From NCBI GenBank assembly GCA_021770065.1, contig JAETRR010000004.1, positions 1 to 64,000 on the forward strand: a stretch of 64,000 nt of DNA, written 5' to 3'. Below, piece by piece: positions 33,637 through 42,007 of this stretch. The stretch comes from Lachnoclostridium sp. (lineage in GTDB: Bacteria > Bacillota > Clostridia > Lachnospirales > Lachnospiraceae). A program made the position numbers and the translations under genes. The notes beneath the pieces are model-generated. The model ran no database searches, was not told the DNA's origin, and saw nothing but the letters and a program-made list of their open reading frames with translations. Positions within the stretch are counted from its first letter, which is position 1, and every line of letters starts with the position of its first letter.

Positions 33637-34935
33637 TTATACATCAGATATGCTCTGATAAGATAAAGCGGCAACAGCCCTGAATATATTGTCGTCATAA
33701 GATATCTGCACCATTCCGTCATATTTTTCAGCGGCAGTCCGGGCGCTTTTTAATCCCCATCCATGCAATCCGTTTCCGTCTTTTGAAGTTTTCAACGATC
33801 CGTCCTGTTTTACAGGCGGAGCCAGAAAACTGTTCTCCACCTTTATAATGAGCATCTGATTGATACGGCGAATGGTAAGCCGAACAAATCTCTGCTCGGC
33901 CGCCGGTATCTGCTTTGCGGCTTCCAGTGCATTATCCAGCAGATTCCCCAATATAGCGCACAAATCTGCACTCCTAAGATTTGTATGGCGGGGGAATTCT
34001 GCCTGTACCTGATACTTTATCCCGTTCTTCTCTGCTGTTACGGCTTTGCTGCTTATGAGATAATCTACGGTTTCATCTCCCGTCCACACCATATCCGTCA
34101 TTTCCTTCATTGGTGTCTGCAATTCGTCCAGATACTGCATGGCCTCATCTGTCTTATTATGAGAAAGCAGCCGGCGCAGCACACCGATATGATTATGGAA
34201 ATCATGGAACAGTTTTGCATTGAGCGCGTAAGCGCTGTTCAAAGCGGTGTAATCGCGCTCCAGCAATTCCGCCTGCTCGGATTTCAGTTCTGCCAGCTCC
34301 TTTTCAACTTCATACTGCCTGTTCATGTTGAATACCAGAACAGACATCATTAAGACAACTGCCAAAATCGTCCACATATCTAATGTATCATCTGCAATCG
34401 TAAGAACCGTCTGCTCAGATAAAGTTATGACCGCCGCAAAACCTGCCACGGCAATCATAGAAGCAAATCGGAACGCTTCTCTGCCGGTCAGATCTGGATG
34501 TTTCAAAAGATACCATATCAAAACAGCCAATAACAAATGGACACACCAGACCGCGATTTGTCCGCTTCCCGTCCCATGGGCAGGAAAGGCAGGAGAACGG
34601 AATATCACGCCGAGCCATGCCGCAAAAAGAAATTGCCAGAATGTAACGGCAATCTCATAAAAAATCCCCACAAACAGACTCATTCGTGTATCTGCTTCCT
34701 GAAAATAACGGGCACAGGCTGCAGTCAGAACGGCTTCTGAGAGCACACGATAAACATCCGGCAGTTCCGTCACGTAAAATATAACAGAGACAGCAGCCGC
34801 ACCGGCAAAAACCGGCACTATACTTTTCTTTTCAGGCCTTTTGGCCGAAAGCAGCCGAAAAATCAGAAACAGACAGACAACAGAGCGTACGCTGCAGGCG
34901 AGAATGTCTGAGAATAAAATGAGCAGGCCCGTCAT
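33637..34935 (-). CDS. AgrC-like GHKL sensor histidine kinase
   Basis: 432 residues: six or so N-terminal transmembrane helices (to about 195), a coiled segment (EVEKELAELKSEQAELLERD), the His box in FHDFHNHIGVLRRLL, the N box GNLLDNALEAAK and a G box in GNGLHGWGLKSA. This is the peptide-sensing HPK10 class. The ATG at 34935 overlaps the regulator's stop as ATGA, with GGGGG upstream. The signal is probably extracellular, perhaps a peptide, but no precursor gene is visible nearby. Confidence 0.85.
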   Translation of the reverse strand: MTGLLILFSDILACSVRSVVCLFLIFRLLSAKRPEKKSIVPVFAGAAAVSVIFYVTELPDVYRVLSEAVLTAACARYFQEADTRMSLFVGIFYEIAVTFWQFLFAAWLGVIFRSPAFPAHGTGSGQIAVWCVHLLLAVLIWYLLKHPDLTGREAFRFASMIAVAGFAAVITLSEQTVLTIADDTLDMWTILAVVLMMSVLVFNMNRQYEVEKELAELKSEQAELLERDYTALNSAYALNAKLFHDFHNHIGVLRRLLSHNKTDEAMQYLDELQTPMKEMTDMVWTGDETVDYLISSKAVTAEKNGIKYQVQAEFPRHTNLRSADLCAILGNLLDNALEAAKQIPAAEQRFVRLTIRRINQMLIIKVENSFLAPPVKQDGSLKTSKDGNGLHGWGLKSARTAAEKYDGMVQISYDDNIFRAVAALSYQSISDV

Positions 34936-35651
34936 ATATGCATCCCCCAATAATTATGAATCTGTGACTTAACCTCCTGCAAATGTGCACGGCTTACGGG
35001 GAGCGAAACTCCGTTTTTCAGAACGGCCATACCATCTCTTATCTGCATAATGTGTATCATGTTCACGATATAACCACGGTCAATATAGATAAATTCTTCT
35101 GCGTCTAATTCCGCATAAACCTGCTGCAGGCTTTTCCGCACCTTAGAAGTTCCGCCGGCAGCAGAGATACTTGCATTTTTCCCGTCCCTCTCAATGTAAT
35201 AAATCTCCTTATAGGGGATTTTTTCAAGCCGGCTGTTCGTTTGAATCGTATAGGCTTTTCCGTCTTCCAGCTCAATCAGCTTAATTGCGTCTTGTATAGC
35301 GCAGGACAGCCGCTTTTCAATGTCATTCTTCGGCACATACCGGAAAATGGAAAGCTCAAAAGCGTCTATTGCATATTCAATATGTGAAGTAATAAAAATA
35401 ATTTTCACATTCGGAAGGAAGGGTTTTATTTTTCCTGCAATCTCCATGCCGGTACTTCCCGGCATTTCTATGTCCAGCAGGATGAGATCAAAGAAAAATC
35501 CGTCTTCAGCAATATCATAAAGCAGATTATCACTGGCAGTATAGGCAGTTATTTCACCTGCACTTCCGCTCTGCATCATACAGGTTTCCGCAATCTTTTT
35601 ATGTGCTGCAACTGCACTGTCGTCATCATCACAAATTGCTATGCGTAACAT
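34932..35651 (-). CDS. LytTR-family response regulator (AgrA-like)
   Basis: 239 residues: receiver domain with the acidic pocket ICDDDDSAV and phosphoacceptor Asp in LILLDIEMPG, Thr in FITSHIEYA and Lys in RYVPKND, then a LytTR DNA-binding domain from about 140 (YKEIYYIERDGKNASI; EFIYIDRGYIVNM). It is coupled to the kinase. The ABC operon promoter at about 33385 has a good -10 (TATGAT) but a poor -35, so it may be activated by this regulator. That is inference. Confidence 0.87.
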   Translation of the reverse strand: MLRIAICDDDDSAVAAHKKIAETCMMQSGSAGEITAYTASDNLLYDIAEDGFFFDLILLDIEMPGSTGMEIAGKIKPFLPNVKIIFITSHIEYAIDAFELSIFRYVPKNDIEKRLSCAIQDAIKLIELEDGKAYTIQTNSRLEKIPYKEIYYIERDGKNASISAAGGTSKVRKSLQQVYAELDAEEFIYIDRGYIVNMIHIMQIRDGMAVLKNGVSLPVSRAHLQEVKSQIHNYWGMHI

Positions 35652-35713
35652 TCTTTCACCCCGATCACAAATGCTGTTATACTGCTTTTTTATCGTCTGT
35701 CTTCCGCGTTTCT

Positions 35714-36193
35714 CTACTTATGATACGGCTCCCCCTTCATAATGCGGAAGCTTCGATACACCTGCTCCAGTAAAATTACACGCATCAGCTGATGGGGAAA
35801 GGTCATTCGCGAAAAGCTTACAGACTCATCCGCCCGCTCCAGCACAGCCGGGGACAGTCCAAGAGATCCTCCGATCACAAAGGCAATATGGCTCCTTCCC
35901 CCTGTCCCGAGCTGTTCAAGCCTGTGTGAGAACTCCACCGAATCCAGCGCTCTCCCCTTAATCGCCAAAGCAATCACATAGGCATCCTCCCTAACTGCCT
36001 TCAGAATGCGCTCCCCTTCCCGTTTCAAAATGGCAGCTTCCTCCGCCATGCCCGCTCCGTCCGGCGTCTTTTCATCGGGAAGCTCTATGATATCCAGCTT
36101 ACAGTAACGGCTTAACCGCCTGGCATACTCCTTTACGGCCTCCGTATAGTATTTTTCCTTAATTTTTCCCACTGCAATGCATGTAATCTTCAA
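35714..36193 (-). CDS. rlmH: 23S rRNA pseudouridine-1915 N3-methyltransferase RlmH
   Basis: 159 residues, the usual length of this SPOUT methyltransferase, which methylates pseudouridine 1915 in helix 69 of 23S rRNA. Diagnostic: KITCIAVGKIKEKYY at the start, FVIGGSLGLSP (knot and SAM site) and the C-terminal QLMRVILLEQVYRSFRIMKG ending in EPYHK. A conserved core-genome gene, so this region is chromosomal backbone. Confidence 0.95.
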   Translation of the reverse strand: MKITCIAVGKIKEKYYTEAVKEYARRLSRYCKLDIIELPDEKTPDGAGMAEEAAILKREGERILKAVREDAYVIALAIKGRALDSVEFSHRLEQLGTGGRSHIAFVIGGSLGLSPAVLERADESVSFSRMTFPHQLMRVILLEQVYRSFRIMKGEPYHK

Positions 36194-36246
36194 TCCGTTC
36201 TCCTGTTATAGCCGCTGCGCGACAGTACGAAAGGGTATTGTAAAAC

Positions 36247-37317
36247 TTATTCCCTGGAATGATCTATCTGGTTCCGAATCTTCTGCATCTGATAATCCAG
36301 TTCCTCAATTGAGTCCGCACAGAGCTTCAGCTGCCGCACAATCTCTTCCGTATTATCTACAACCTTCTTATATTTCAGCTTGTGCTCCAGGCTTGCCCAG
36401 AAATCCATGGCAATTGTCCGAAACTGAACCTCCGCCATCATATATTTCTTCTCCCTGGACAGGTACACGGGAACTCCGATAATCAAATGCAGGCTCCGGT
36501 ATCCGTTGGGCTTGGGATTTTGAATATAATCCTTTCTTCTCTCCAGAATAATATCATCCTGCTTTATCAAAAGATCCGCAAGGCGGTAAATATCATCGGG
36601 AAAGGAACAGATCACCCGGATTCCCGCCACGTCATTCAAATTCTCCTGAATACTCTCTACCGTCACCGGATACCCTTTGCGCTCCAGTTTTTCGTAAATG
36701 CTCTCCGGCGATTTCAGCCGGCTTTTAATGGACTCAAAAGGATTTCTCTTATACTCCTGTGAGAACTCCGCGTTCAGCACCTTAAGCCTGGTTTCAATCT
36801 CCATTATCGCCGCCTGATATTCCATCATCAGACGATGAAAAGGCTCTGCCTCTTTCAGCTTTTCCGCCTGAATCCGGATAATCTGATCCTGCTTTCTGAG
36901 CATCACCGCCTGCTCTTCCACTTTCCGCTCCAGCTGGTTCTTCCGGGTGTAAAGCCGCATGGCGTTCTTAATGCGGTTTTTTACAATAACACTTTCAAAC
37001 GGTTTATGAATAAAGTCCGAAGCTCCAAGCTCCAGACACCTGCTTTCCACCTCGACCGCAAACTCACTGCTGATAATCAGCACAGGAATCTTTTTCAGCC
37101 ATTCCTTTTTACTCATCTCTGTCATAACAGAAAAACCATCCATAGTCGGCATATGCAGATCCAAAAGGACTGCGGCCATTTCTCTGGGGTATCTGTCAAG
37201 ATAGTCCAGTGCTTCCCTTCCGTCTGCTGCCGTCTCAACCTGATATTCATCCTTCAGCATATCACATAGCAGCTCACGATTCATCTCTGCATCGTCCACT
37301 ACTAATATCCTTTGCAT
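36247..37317 (-). CDS. Response-regulator receiver fused to a (p)ppGpp synthetase domain
   Basis: 356 residues. Residues 1-120 are a complete receiver: VVDDAEMN, phosphoacceptor Asp in AAVLLDLHMPTMDG, Ser in LIISSEFA and Lys in FIHKPFE. A coiled linker (about 125-175) leads to a RelA/SpoT synthetase domain: SRLKSPESIYEKL, DVAGIRVICSF, NPKPNGYRSLHLI and EVQFRTIAMDFWASLEHKL, retaining the Arg/Lys, Asp and Glu expected for pyrophosphate transfer. There is no HD hydrolase, TGS or ACT domain. It probably makes alarmone under control of phosphorylation. The ATG at 37317 follows AAAGGAG; no kinase is adjacent. Confidence 0.85.
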   Translation of the reverse strand: MQRILVVDDAEMNRELLCDMLKDEYQVETAADGREALDYLDRYPREMAAVLLDLHMPTMDGFSVMTEMSKKEWLKKIPVLIISSEFAVEVESRCLELGASDFIHKPFESVIVKNRIKNAMRLYTRKNQLERKVEEQAVMLRKQDQIIRIQAEKLKEAEPFHRLMMEYQAAIMEIETRLKVLNAEFSQEYKRNPFESIKSRLKSPESIYEKLERKGYPVTVESIQENLNDVAGIRVICSFPDDIYRLADLLIKQDDIILERRKDYIQNPKPNGYRSLHLIIGVPVYLSREKKYMMAEVQFRTIAMDFWASLEHKLKYKKVVDNTEEIVRQLKLCADSIEELDYQMQKIRNQIDHSRE

Positions 37318-37499
37318 AGTAACACTCCTTTTCCCGCCAGCCGGAAACTGTAACTTCAAATCTTTCTTTTATTATAAGATTTTTGCCGCGGGATTTCAAT
37401 TATTCCCTGGAGGTTTTTCTTGACACAGGCATAAAAATTTCAGATAATAGTTCAAAGACAGTGCACAAAAATGTGCAGATCAAGGAGGAAAATTGAGCT

Positions 37500-38138
37500 A
37501 TGGCATGGTGTCCTAAATGTAAGAATGAATATCGGGAAGGCATTACACACTGCCCCGACTGTGATGCAGATCTGGTGGAAGAGCTTTTACCGGAGGATGA
37601 GGAAGAGATCACGGTTCCGGAAAATTACGAATTTCCGCAGGATTTTGATCCGGGCGCCGTTTTGGATGAGCCAAAGGAGCGGCCTGTGTATGTGAAGGCC
37701 TACCGCAGTCCGGAAGAACGCTATGCGGACATGCACTCCTCCGCCTGGACTTTTTTATCCGTGGGAGGCATCGGACTTGTGATTATGATCCTCGCCCTGG
37801 CGGATATACTTACCTTTCCTTTCCATGACTTTGCCTTAATTGTGATGCTTCTTCTTTTTGCCGGTTTTTTTATCGGCGGCATCGTTTCCTTCCGGAGCGC
37901 AAAGAAACTTAAAGGGATGGCAGCTTCGGAACATGCATTTATCGAAAAAATCAGCAGCTGGTATCATTCAGAGGGCATTCACTCGGAGGCCGTAACTTCT
38001 CTGGATGCCTCCCTTCCGGAAGAACTTTTTTATCTTCGCAAATATGAGGCCGTCTCCCGGCTGGTACGGGAACATTTTCCCGATATCTCGGAAGATCTGC
38101 TTAACAAACTGGCATCCGATTTCTGCGAGGAAGAGTAA
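37500..38138 (+). CDS. Zinc-ribbon membrane protein of unknown function
   Basis: 212 residues. The N terminus has a double CxxC zinc ribbon (WCPKCKNEYREG, THCPDCDADLVEE), an acidic linker, two transmembrane helices (about 85-105 and 112-132) and a C-terminal helical cytoplasmic region. AAGGAGG precedes the ATG. It is divergent from the receiver-synthetase gene and followed by its own terminator. No function can be assigned. Confidence 0.75.
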   Translation: MAWCPKCKNEYREGITHCPDCDADLVEELLPEDEEEITVPENYEFPQDFDPGAVLDEPKERPVYVKAYRSPEERYADMHSSAWTFLSVGGIGLVIMILALADILTFPFHDFALIVMLLLFAGFFIGGIVSFRSAKKLKGMAASEHAFIEKISSWYHSEGIHSEAVTSLDASLPEELFYLRKYEAVSRLVREHFPDISEDLLNKLASDFCEEE

Positions 38139-38169
38139 AAAGAAGGGGCCGCAGCAACCCCTTCTTTTT
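38138..38169 (+). terminator. Terminator after the zinc-ribbon gene
   Basis: AAAAGAAGGGG and CCCCTTCTTTT pair around CCGCAGCAA, with the T-run at the 3' side, starting at the stop codon. It also lies downstream of the converging lipoprotein gene and may serve both directions. Confidence 0.8.
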
Positions 38170-38205
38170 CACATTCTCCAATCACACTTTTCGACTTCTG
38201 AATTG

Positions 38206-38985
38206 CTACCAGGTCTTCTCAAGCTCCATATGGAAATCCACCTGATAAGGGCTGTCGTCCCGGGCCTTAATCTTCTCATACAGGGCTTTTCTGGAGGAGC
38301 TGCTCTCCTCGGACCAGAATTCATAGCCGCGCAGATAGCTGTCCATCAAATCATCCCAGGAATCAAAGAGGGGCTGAATCTTCTGTGCAATCTCAAGAGA
38401 AAGATCCAGTGCCTCCTCTTTGCCGTAATATCCGGCAATATAATAGTACCCCAGAAGATTCATAGCACGGCAGCAGTCCCAGCCTGTGATGGCATCAATT
38501 CCGTATTCCTCATACATGGCATACCACTCTGCAAAAAGCCCCGCCCGTTCCGCTCCTCCGAAATCATAATTTTCAATCAGAAATGCCTCCCACTGATCTT
38601 TGGGAATATCACTCATACCGTCTTTCTCCAAGGTTGTTACAATTCTGGCAAACTCCGATCTGTGCCCCTTATCCCTAATCCATTCCAGGGTGCTGTCTGC
38701 GGAATCCCAGTCCGTGACACCCCACCATTCATCCAGAAGCCTCCGGACAGTTTTCCGATTTGTCTCTGTGTTCGTAAGACCTCCAAACAGGTTATAATCC
38801 CAGTTGTTGGTCTCCGTCAATATAGCATAAGAAGCATTGAACCAGCGGATGGTATCCGTCAGTTCTATCTCTTCCAATATCTCTTCCTCCTTTTGCTCTG
38901 AACCGCATCCTGAGGCCCCTGTAATACCCAGAACCAAGATCATACAAAAAGCGACTAATCTTTTGAAGCCATATCTCCTCTTCAT
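38206..38985 (-). CDS. DUF1266 lipoprotein
   Basis: 259 residues. A Lys/Arg start, hydrophobic helix and lipobox-like GASGC at about residue 27 make a type II signal peptide. The mature part has the DUF1266 pattern of conserved Trp and Arg/His residues (LLDEWWGVTDWDSADSTLEW then DKGHRSEFARIV, and AGLFAEWYAM). The ATG at 38985 follows AGGGCAGGG. A surface-anchored protein of unknown role, apparently transcribed alone. Confidence 0.75.
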   Translation of the reverse strand: MKRRYGFKRLVAFCMILVLGITGASGCGSEQKEEEILEEIELTDTIRWFNASYAILTETNNWDYNLFGGLTNTETNRKTVRRLLDEWWGVTDWDSADSTLEWIRDKGHRSEFARIVTTLEKDGMSDIPKDQWEAFLIENYDFGGAERAGLFAEWYAMYEEYGIDAITGWDCCRAMNLLGYYYIAGYYGKEEALDLSLEIAQKIQPLFDSWDDLMDSYLRGYEFWSEESSSSRKALYEKIKARDDSPYQVDFHMELEKTW

Positions 38986-39124
38986 AAGCCCTGCCCTCCC
39001 GGCCTTTCTTTTATGGTAACATTGTGGAAAAGGCTTTGTCAATCACTGATTGTTATTTTTCTGACATTTTCTTTTTATGTATGACAGTTTTATGGTTTAT
39101 GATGAAAATATCAAAATAAAAAAA

Positions 39125-39155
39125 GCTTTGGAATACACTTTTCGCACTCCAAAGC
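39125..39155 (-). terminator. Terminator of the nfnAB operon
   Basis: GCTTTGGA (39125-39132) pairs with TCCAAAGC (39148-39155). The minus strand continues as TTTTTTTATTTTG, a strong U-run, about 90 nt after the stop at 39244; the plus side has CTTTTTC, so it could work weakly the other way. Confidence 0.75.
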
Positions 39156-39243
39156 CTTTTTCAGTCATAACAATTCAGACAGCGGCTCCACTGTGTTCCT
39201 GCAGCCGGGCCGCATCCCTGCCTTCCTTACTAAAAACAATCCG

Positions 39244-40629
39244 CTATCTGCTCAGATACTCATGAATTCCTCTGGCCGCATCTTTGCCTGCGCCCATAGC
39301 AAGAATAACGGTTGCCGCCCCTGTTACCGCGTCTCCGCCGGCAAATACTCCCTCCTTGGAGGTTGCTCCCACATCCTCGCTGGCAACAATACATTTCCGC
39401 CTGTTGGTCTCCAGCCCCTTTGTCGTGGAAGAAATCAAAGGATTCGGGGAAGTTCCCAGGGACATAATCACCGTATCCACCTCAATGTCGAATTCCGAGC
39501 CCGGAATCTCAACGGGTCGTCTTCTTCCGGAGGCATCCGGCTCTCCAAGCTCCATACGGATGCATCGGATTCCGTTCACCCAGCCGTCCTCTCCTACCAG
39601 GATTTCCGTAGGATTGGTCAGAAGATCAAAGATAATGCCCTCTTCCTTTGCATGGTGAACCTCCTCCACACGGGCCGGAAGCTCTTCCTCGGAACGGCGG
39701 TACACAATATGTACCTCAGCCCCCAGACGCAGCGCGGTACGAGCAGCATCCATAGCCACGTTTCCGCCGCCTACCACGGCAACCTTCCTGCCGACGGCAA
39801 TCGGTGTATCATACCTGGGATCAAAGGCTTTCATCAGGTTATTTCTGGTCAGATACTCATTGGCCGAGAAGACGCCGCAGGCAGTCTCTCCCGGAATGCC
39901 CATGAACTTGGGAAGTCCGGCACCTGATCCGATAAATACGGCATCAAAACCTTCCTCCTCCATCAGCTCATCAATGGTCACGGACTTGCCGATGATCACG
40001 TCTGTCTCAATCTTGACACCGAGAGCCTTTACATTCTCTACCTCCGGAAGCACGACGCCGTCCTTGGGAAGACGGAACTCGGGGATTCCATACACCAGCA
40101 CGCCGCCCGCTTTGTGCAGGGCTTCAAAAATCGTCACGTCATAACCCAGCTTTGCCAGGTCGCCCGCACAGGTAAGGCCTGCCGGGCCGGAACCGATAAC
40201 AGCCACCTTCTTGCCGTTCTTTTCTACGGAAACTTCCGGTTTGATGCCCTGCTCTCTTGCCCAGTCAGCCACAAAGCGCTCCAGCTTGCCGATGGACACA
40301 GGTTCTCCCTTGATGCCGCGGATGCAGCGTCCCTCACACTGGCTCTCCTGAGGACATACGCGGCCGCAGATGGCCGGAAGCGCGGAAGACTTACTGATCA
40401 CCTGGTAAGCTCCCTCGAAATTGCCTTCCTTTACCTCTTTAATAAAATCCGGAATATGTATCTGTACGGGGCATCCCTCCATACACTTTGCATTCTTACA
40501 TCCGATACAGCGCTGTGCTTCCTCCACAGCCTCATCCTTGTTATAGCCAAGGCATACTTCATCAAAGTTTCCAGCACGAACCTTCGGATCCTGCTCTCTT
40601 ACCGGTACTTTCTTTAATACGTCTCCCAT
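39244..40629 (-). CDS. nfnB: NfnB-type FAD/4Fe-4S oxidoreductase (annotated often as GltA)
   Basis: 461 residues: an N-terminal Cys-rich 4Fe-4S domain (CIGCKNAKCMEGCPVQIHI; GRVCPQESQCEGRC), an FAD loop (VAVIGSGPAGLTCAGDLAKLG) and an NADPH loop (VAVVGGGNVAMDAARTALRLG), ending in VFAGGDAVTGAATVILAMGAG. The glutamate synthase small subunit has the same plan. The overlapping NfnA-like gene and the absence of a large GltB subunit favour NfnB of the electron-bifurcating NADH-dependent ferredoxin:NADP+ oxidoreductase. Confidence 0.87.
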   Translation of the reverse strand: MGDVLKKVPVREQDPKVRAGNFDEVCLGYNKDEAVEEAQRCIGCKNAKCMEGCPVQIHIPDFIKEVKEGNFEGAYQVISKSSALPAICGRVCPQESQCEGRCIRGIKGEPVSIGKLERFVADWAREQGIKPEVSVEKNGKKVAVIGSGPAGLTCAGDLAKLGYDVTIFEALHKAGGVLVYGIPEFRLPKDGVVLPEVENVKALGVKIETDVIIGKSVTIDELMEEEGFDAVFIGSGAGLPKFMGIPGETACGVFSANEYLTRNNLMKAFDPRYDTPIAVGRKVAVVGGGNVAMDAARTALRLGAEVHIVYRRSEEELPARVEEVHHAKEEGIIFDLLTNPTEILVGEDGWVNGIRCIRMELGEPDASGRRRPVEIPGSEFDIEVDTVIMSLGTSPNPLISSTTKGLETNRRKCIVASEDVGATSKEGVFAGGDAVTGAATVILAMGAGKDAARGIHEYLSR

Positions 40630-41513
40630 TATTTGTCACCTCCGCAATTTCCGCAGCCGCCGTGATGAGTATCGCCCTCCTGATATGCCAGGAGGCGTCT
40701 GCCCTCCTCGGTCTTGTACATGGCCGCACGCTTCATAGCCTGGTCAAAATCAATCAGATGGCCGTCAAACTCCGGCCCGTCCACGCAGGCGAACTTCACC
40801 TCGTCGCCTACCAGTACACGACAGGCGCCGCACATACCGGTTCCGTCCACCATAATCGGGTTCATGCTGACAATGGTGGGAATGCCGAGCTTCTTGGTGG
40901 TCAGACAGGCAAACTTCATCATAATCATGGGGCCGATAGCCACACAGAGATCGTACTGATGTCCCTCGCTCACCAGCTTCTCCAGCATAGCGGTTCCTAC
41001 ACCGTGAAAGCCGTAGCTGCCGTCGTCCGTACACAGGTGGAGGTTGCCTACCCTGCTCATCTCATCCTCCAGAATCAACAGATCTTTGGTTCTGGCTCCT
41101 ACGATAATATCGCACTCAATTCCGTGATCATGAAGCCACTTTGCCTGCGGATATACGGGAGCCGTTCCCACGCCGCCCGCAATAAACACAACCTTCTTTT
41201 TCTTTACTTCTTCGAAATCATCCGTTACCAGCTCAGAGGGTTTTCCCAAGGGGCCTACAAAGTCCTCAAAGAAATCGCCTTCCTTTAAGTCCACCATCTT
41301 GTGGGTGGAAACGCCGATAGGCTGGAACACGATGGTTATGGTTCCGGCTTCTCTGTCGTAATCACAGATGGTCAGCGGAATACGTTCTGCCGTCTCGTCC
41401 ACTTTTACGATAATAAACTGCCCCGGCTCGCAAGACTTTGCTACTCTTGGAGCATGAACGACTTTCATGTAGACATTTGCAGAGAGCTGCTCTGCTTTCA
41501 AAATCTTGAACAT
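40629..41513 (-). CDS. nfnA: NfnA-type FAD/NAD(H)-binding subunit
   Basis: 294 residues: a ferredoxin-reductase-type FAD domain with RIPLTICDYDREAGT, an NAD domain (VVFIAGGVGTAPVYPQAKWL) and a C-terminal 2Fe-2S site built from DGTGMCGACRV and FACVDGPEF. Its stop shares one base with the next gene's start at 40629, consistent with a stoichiometric complex. NfnAB couples reduced ferredoxin and NADH to make NADPH and is widespread in anaerobic clostridia. Confidence 0.87.
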   Translation of the reverse strand: MFKILKAEQLSANVYMKVVHAPRVAKSCEPGQFIIVKVDETAERIPLTICDYDREAGTITIVFQPIGVSTHKMVDLKEGDFFEDFVGPLGKPSELVTDDFEEVKKKKVVFIAGGVGTAPVYPQAKWLHDHGIECDIIVGARTKDLLILEDEMSRVGNLHLCTDDGSYGFHGVGTAMLEKLVSEGHQYDLCVAIGPMIMMKFACLTTKKLGIPTIVSMNPIMVDGTGMCGACRVLVGDEVKFACVDGPEFDGHLIDFDQAMKRAAMYKTEEGRRLLAYQEGDTHHGGCGNCGGDK

Positions 41514-41559
41514 ATGCTTCCTCCTGGAGTATCTTTTTTGTACAGTGCTTCCTTTCTAC

Positions 41560-41694
41560 CCTCCGGCTGCCCCGTTCATACAGGCTCCTTCATGCCCTTT
41601 CAGGGCAGGCGGACTTCGTCCGTTAAGGTATCCTTTTCCACTGCGCAGAATTACTCATCTCTAATATCATAATGCAATTTTCATTAGATTTCAA
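41560..41694 (-). promoter_or_regulatory. nfnAB promoter and structured leader
   Basis: TTGAAA (41694-41689), 17 bp, TATGAT (41671-41666) on the minus strand. The transcript leader of about 145 nt then contains two adjacent short hairpins with GAA loops (CGGAC-GAA-GTCCG and GCCCT-GAA-AGGGC, about 41594-41625) before AGGAGG and the nfnA ATG. I do not match these to a known riboswitch class. Confidence 0.6.
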
Positions 41695-41701
41695 CTAAAA
41701 C

Positions 41702-42004
41702 CTACAATTCATAATCAAAGCAGACCCGGTCGCAGGCCGCGGGTTTAATCACTTCCTCAGCCACCGCTGTATGAAGGGGATGCACCTGATAGGCATCCAG
41801 ATCCTCCGGCGTCTCAAGCTCTGATATGAGCAGAAGCTCCCGGCTGCTTCCATGCAGGCGGTTCAGACGCATTTCCGCAAAGGTCAGCCCCTTAATCTGC
41901 CCTACCAGAGCCTTTAAGCGCCTGTCGGCTTCACGCGCCGTCTCCTCTTTTTTCTCTGCAGGGAAATCCTCTTTGAAATTCCACATTACCAAGTGTTTTA
42001 CCAT
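41702..42004 (-). CDS. Dabb-family (stress-responsive A/B barrel) protein
   Basis: 100 residues: MVKHLVMWNFKED start and the DLDAYQVHPLHTAVAEEV helix with its conserved HPxH are characteristic of the dimeric alpha/beta barrel family. The usual length is about 95-100. Known members have varied or unknown roles. It sits 3 nt after the stop of the zinc-ribbon/TPR gene, so the two are cotranscribed. Confidence 0.85.
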   Translation of the reverse strand: MVKHLVMWNFKEDFPAEKKEETAREADRRLKALVGQIKGLTFAEMRLNRLHGSSRELLLISELETPEDLDAYQVHPLHTAVAEEVIKPAACDRVCFDYEL

Positions 42005-42007
42005 CTG

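Noticed and set aside
39244..40629. Glutamate synthase small subunit
   Set aside because: No large subunit gene is adjacent, and an NfnA-like partner overlaps it, so the NfnAB complex is preferred.
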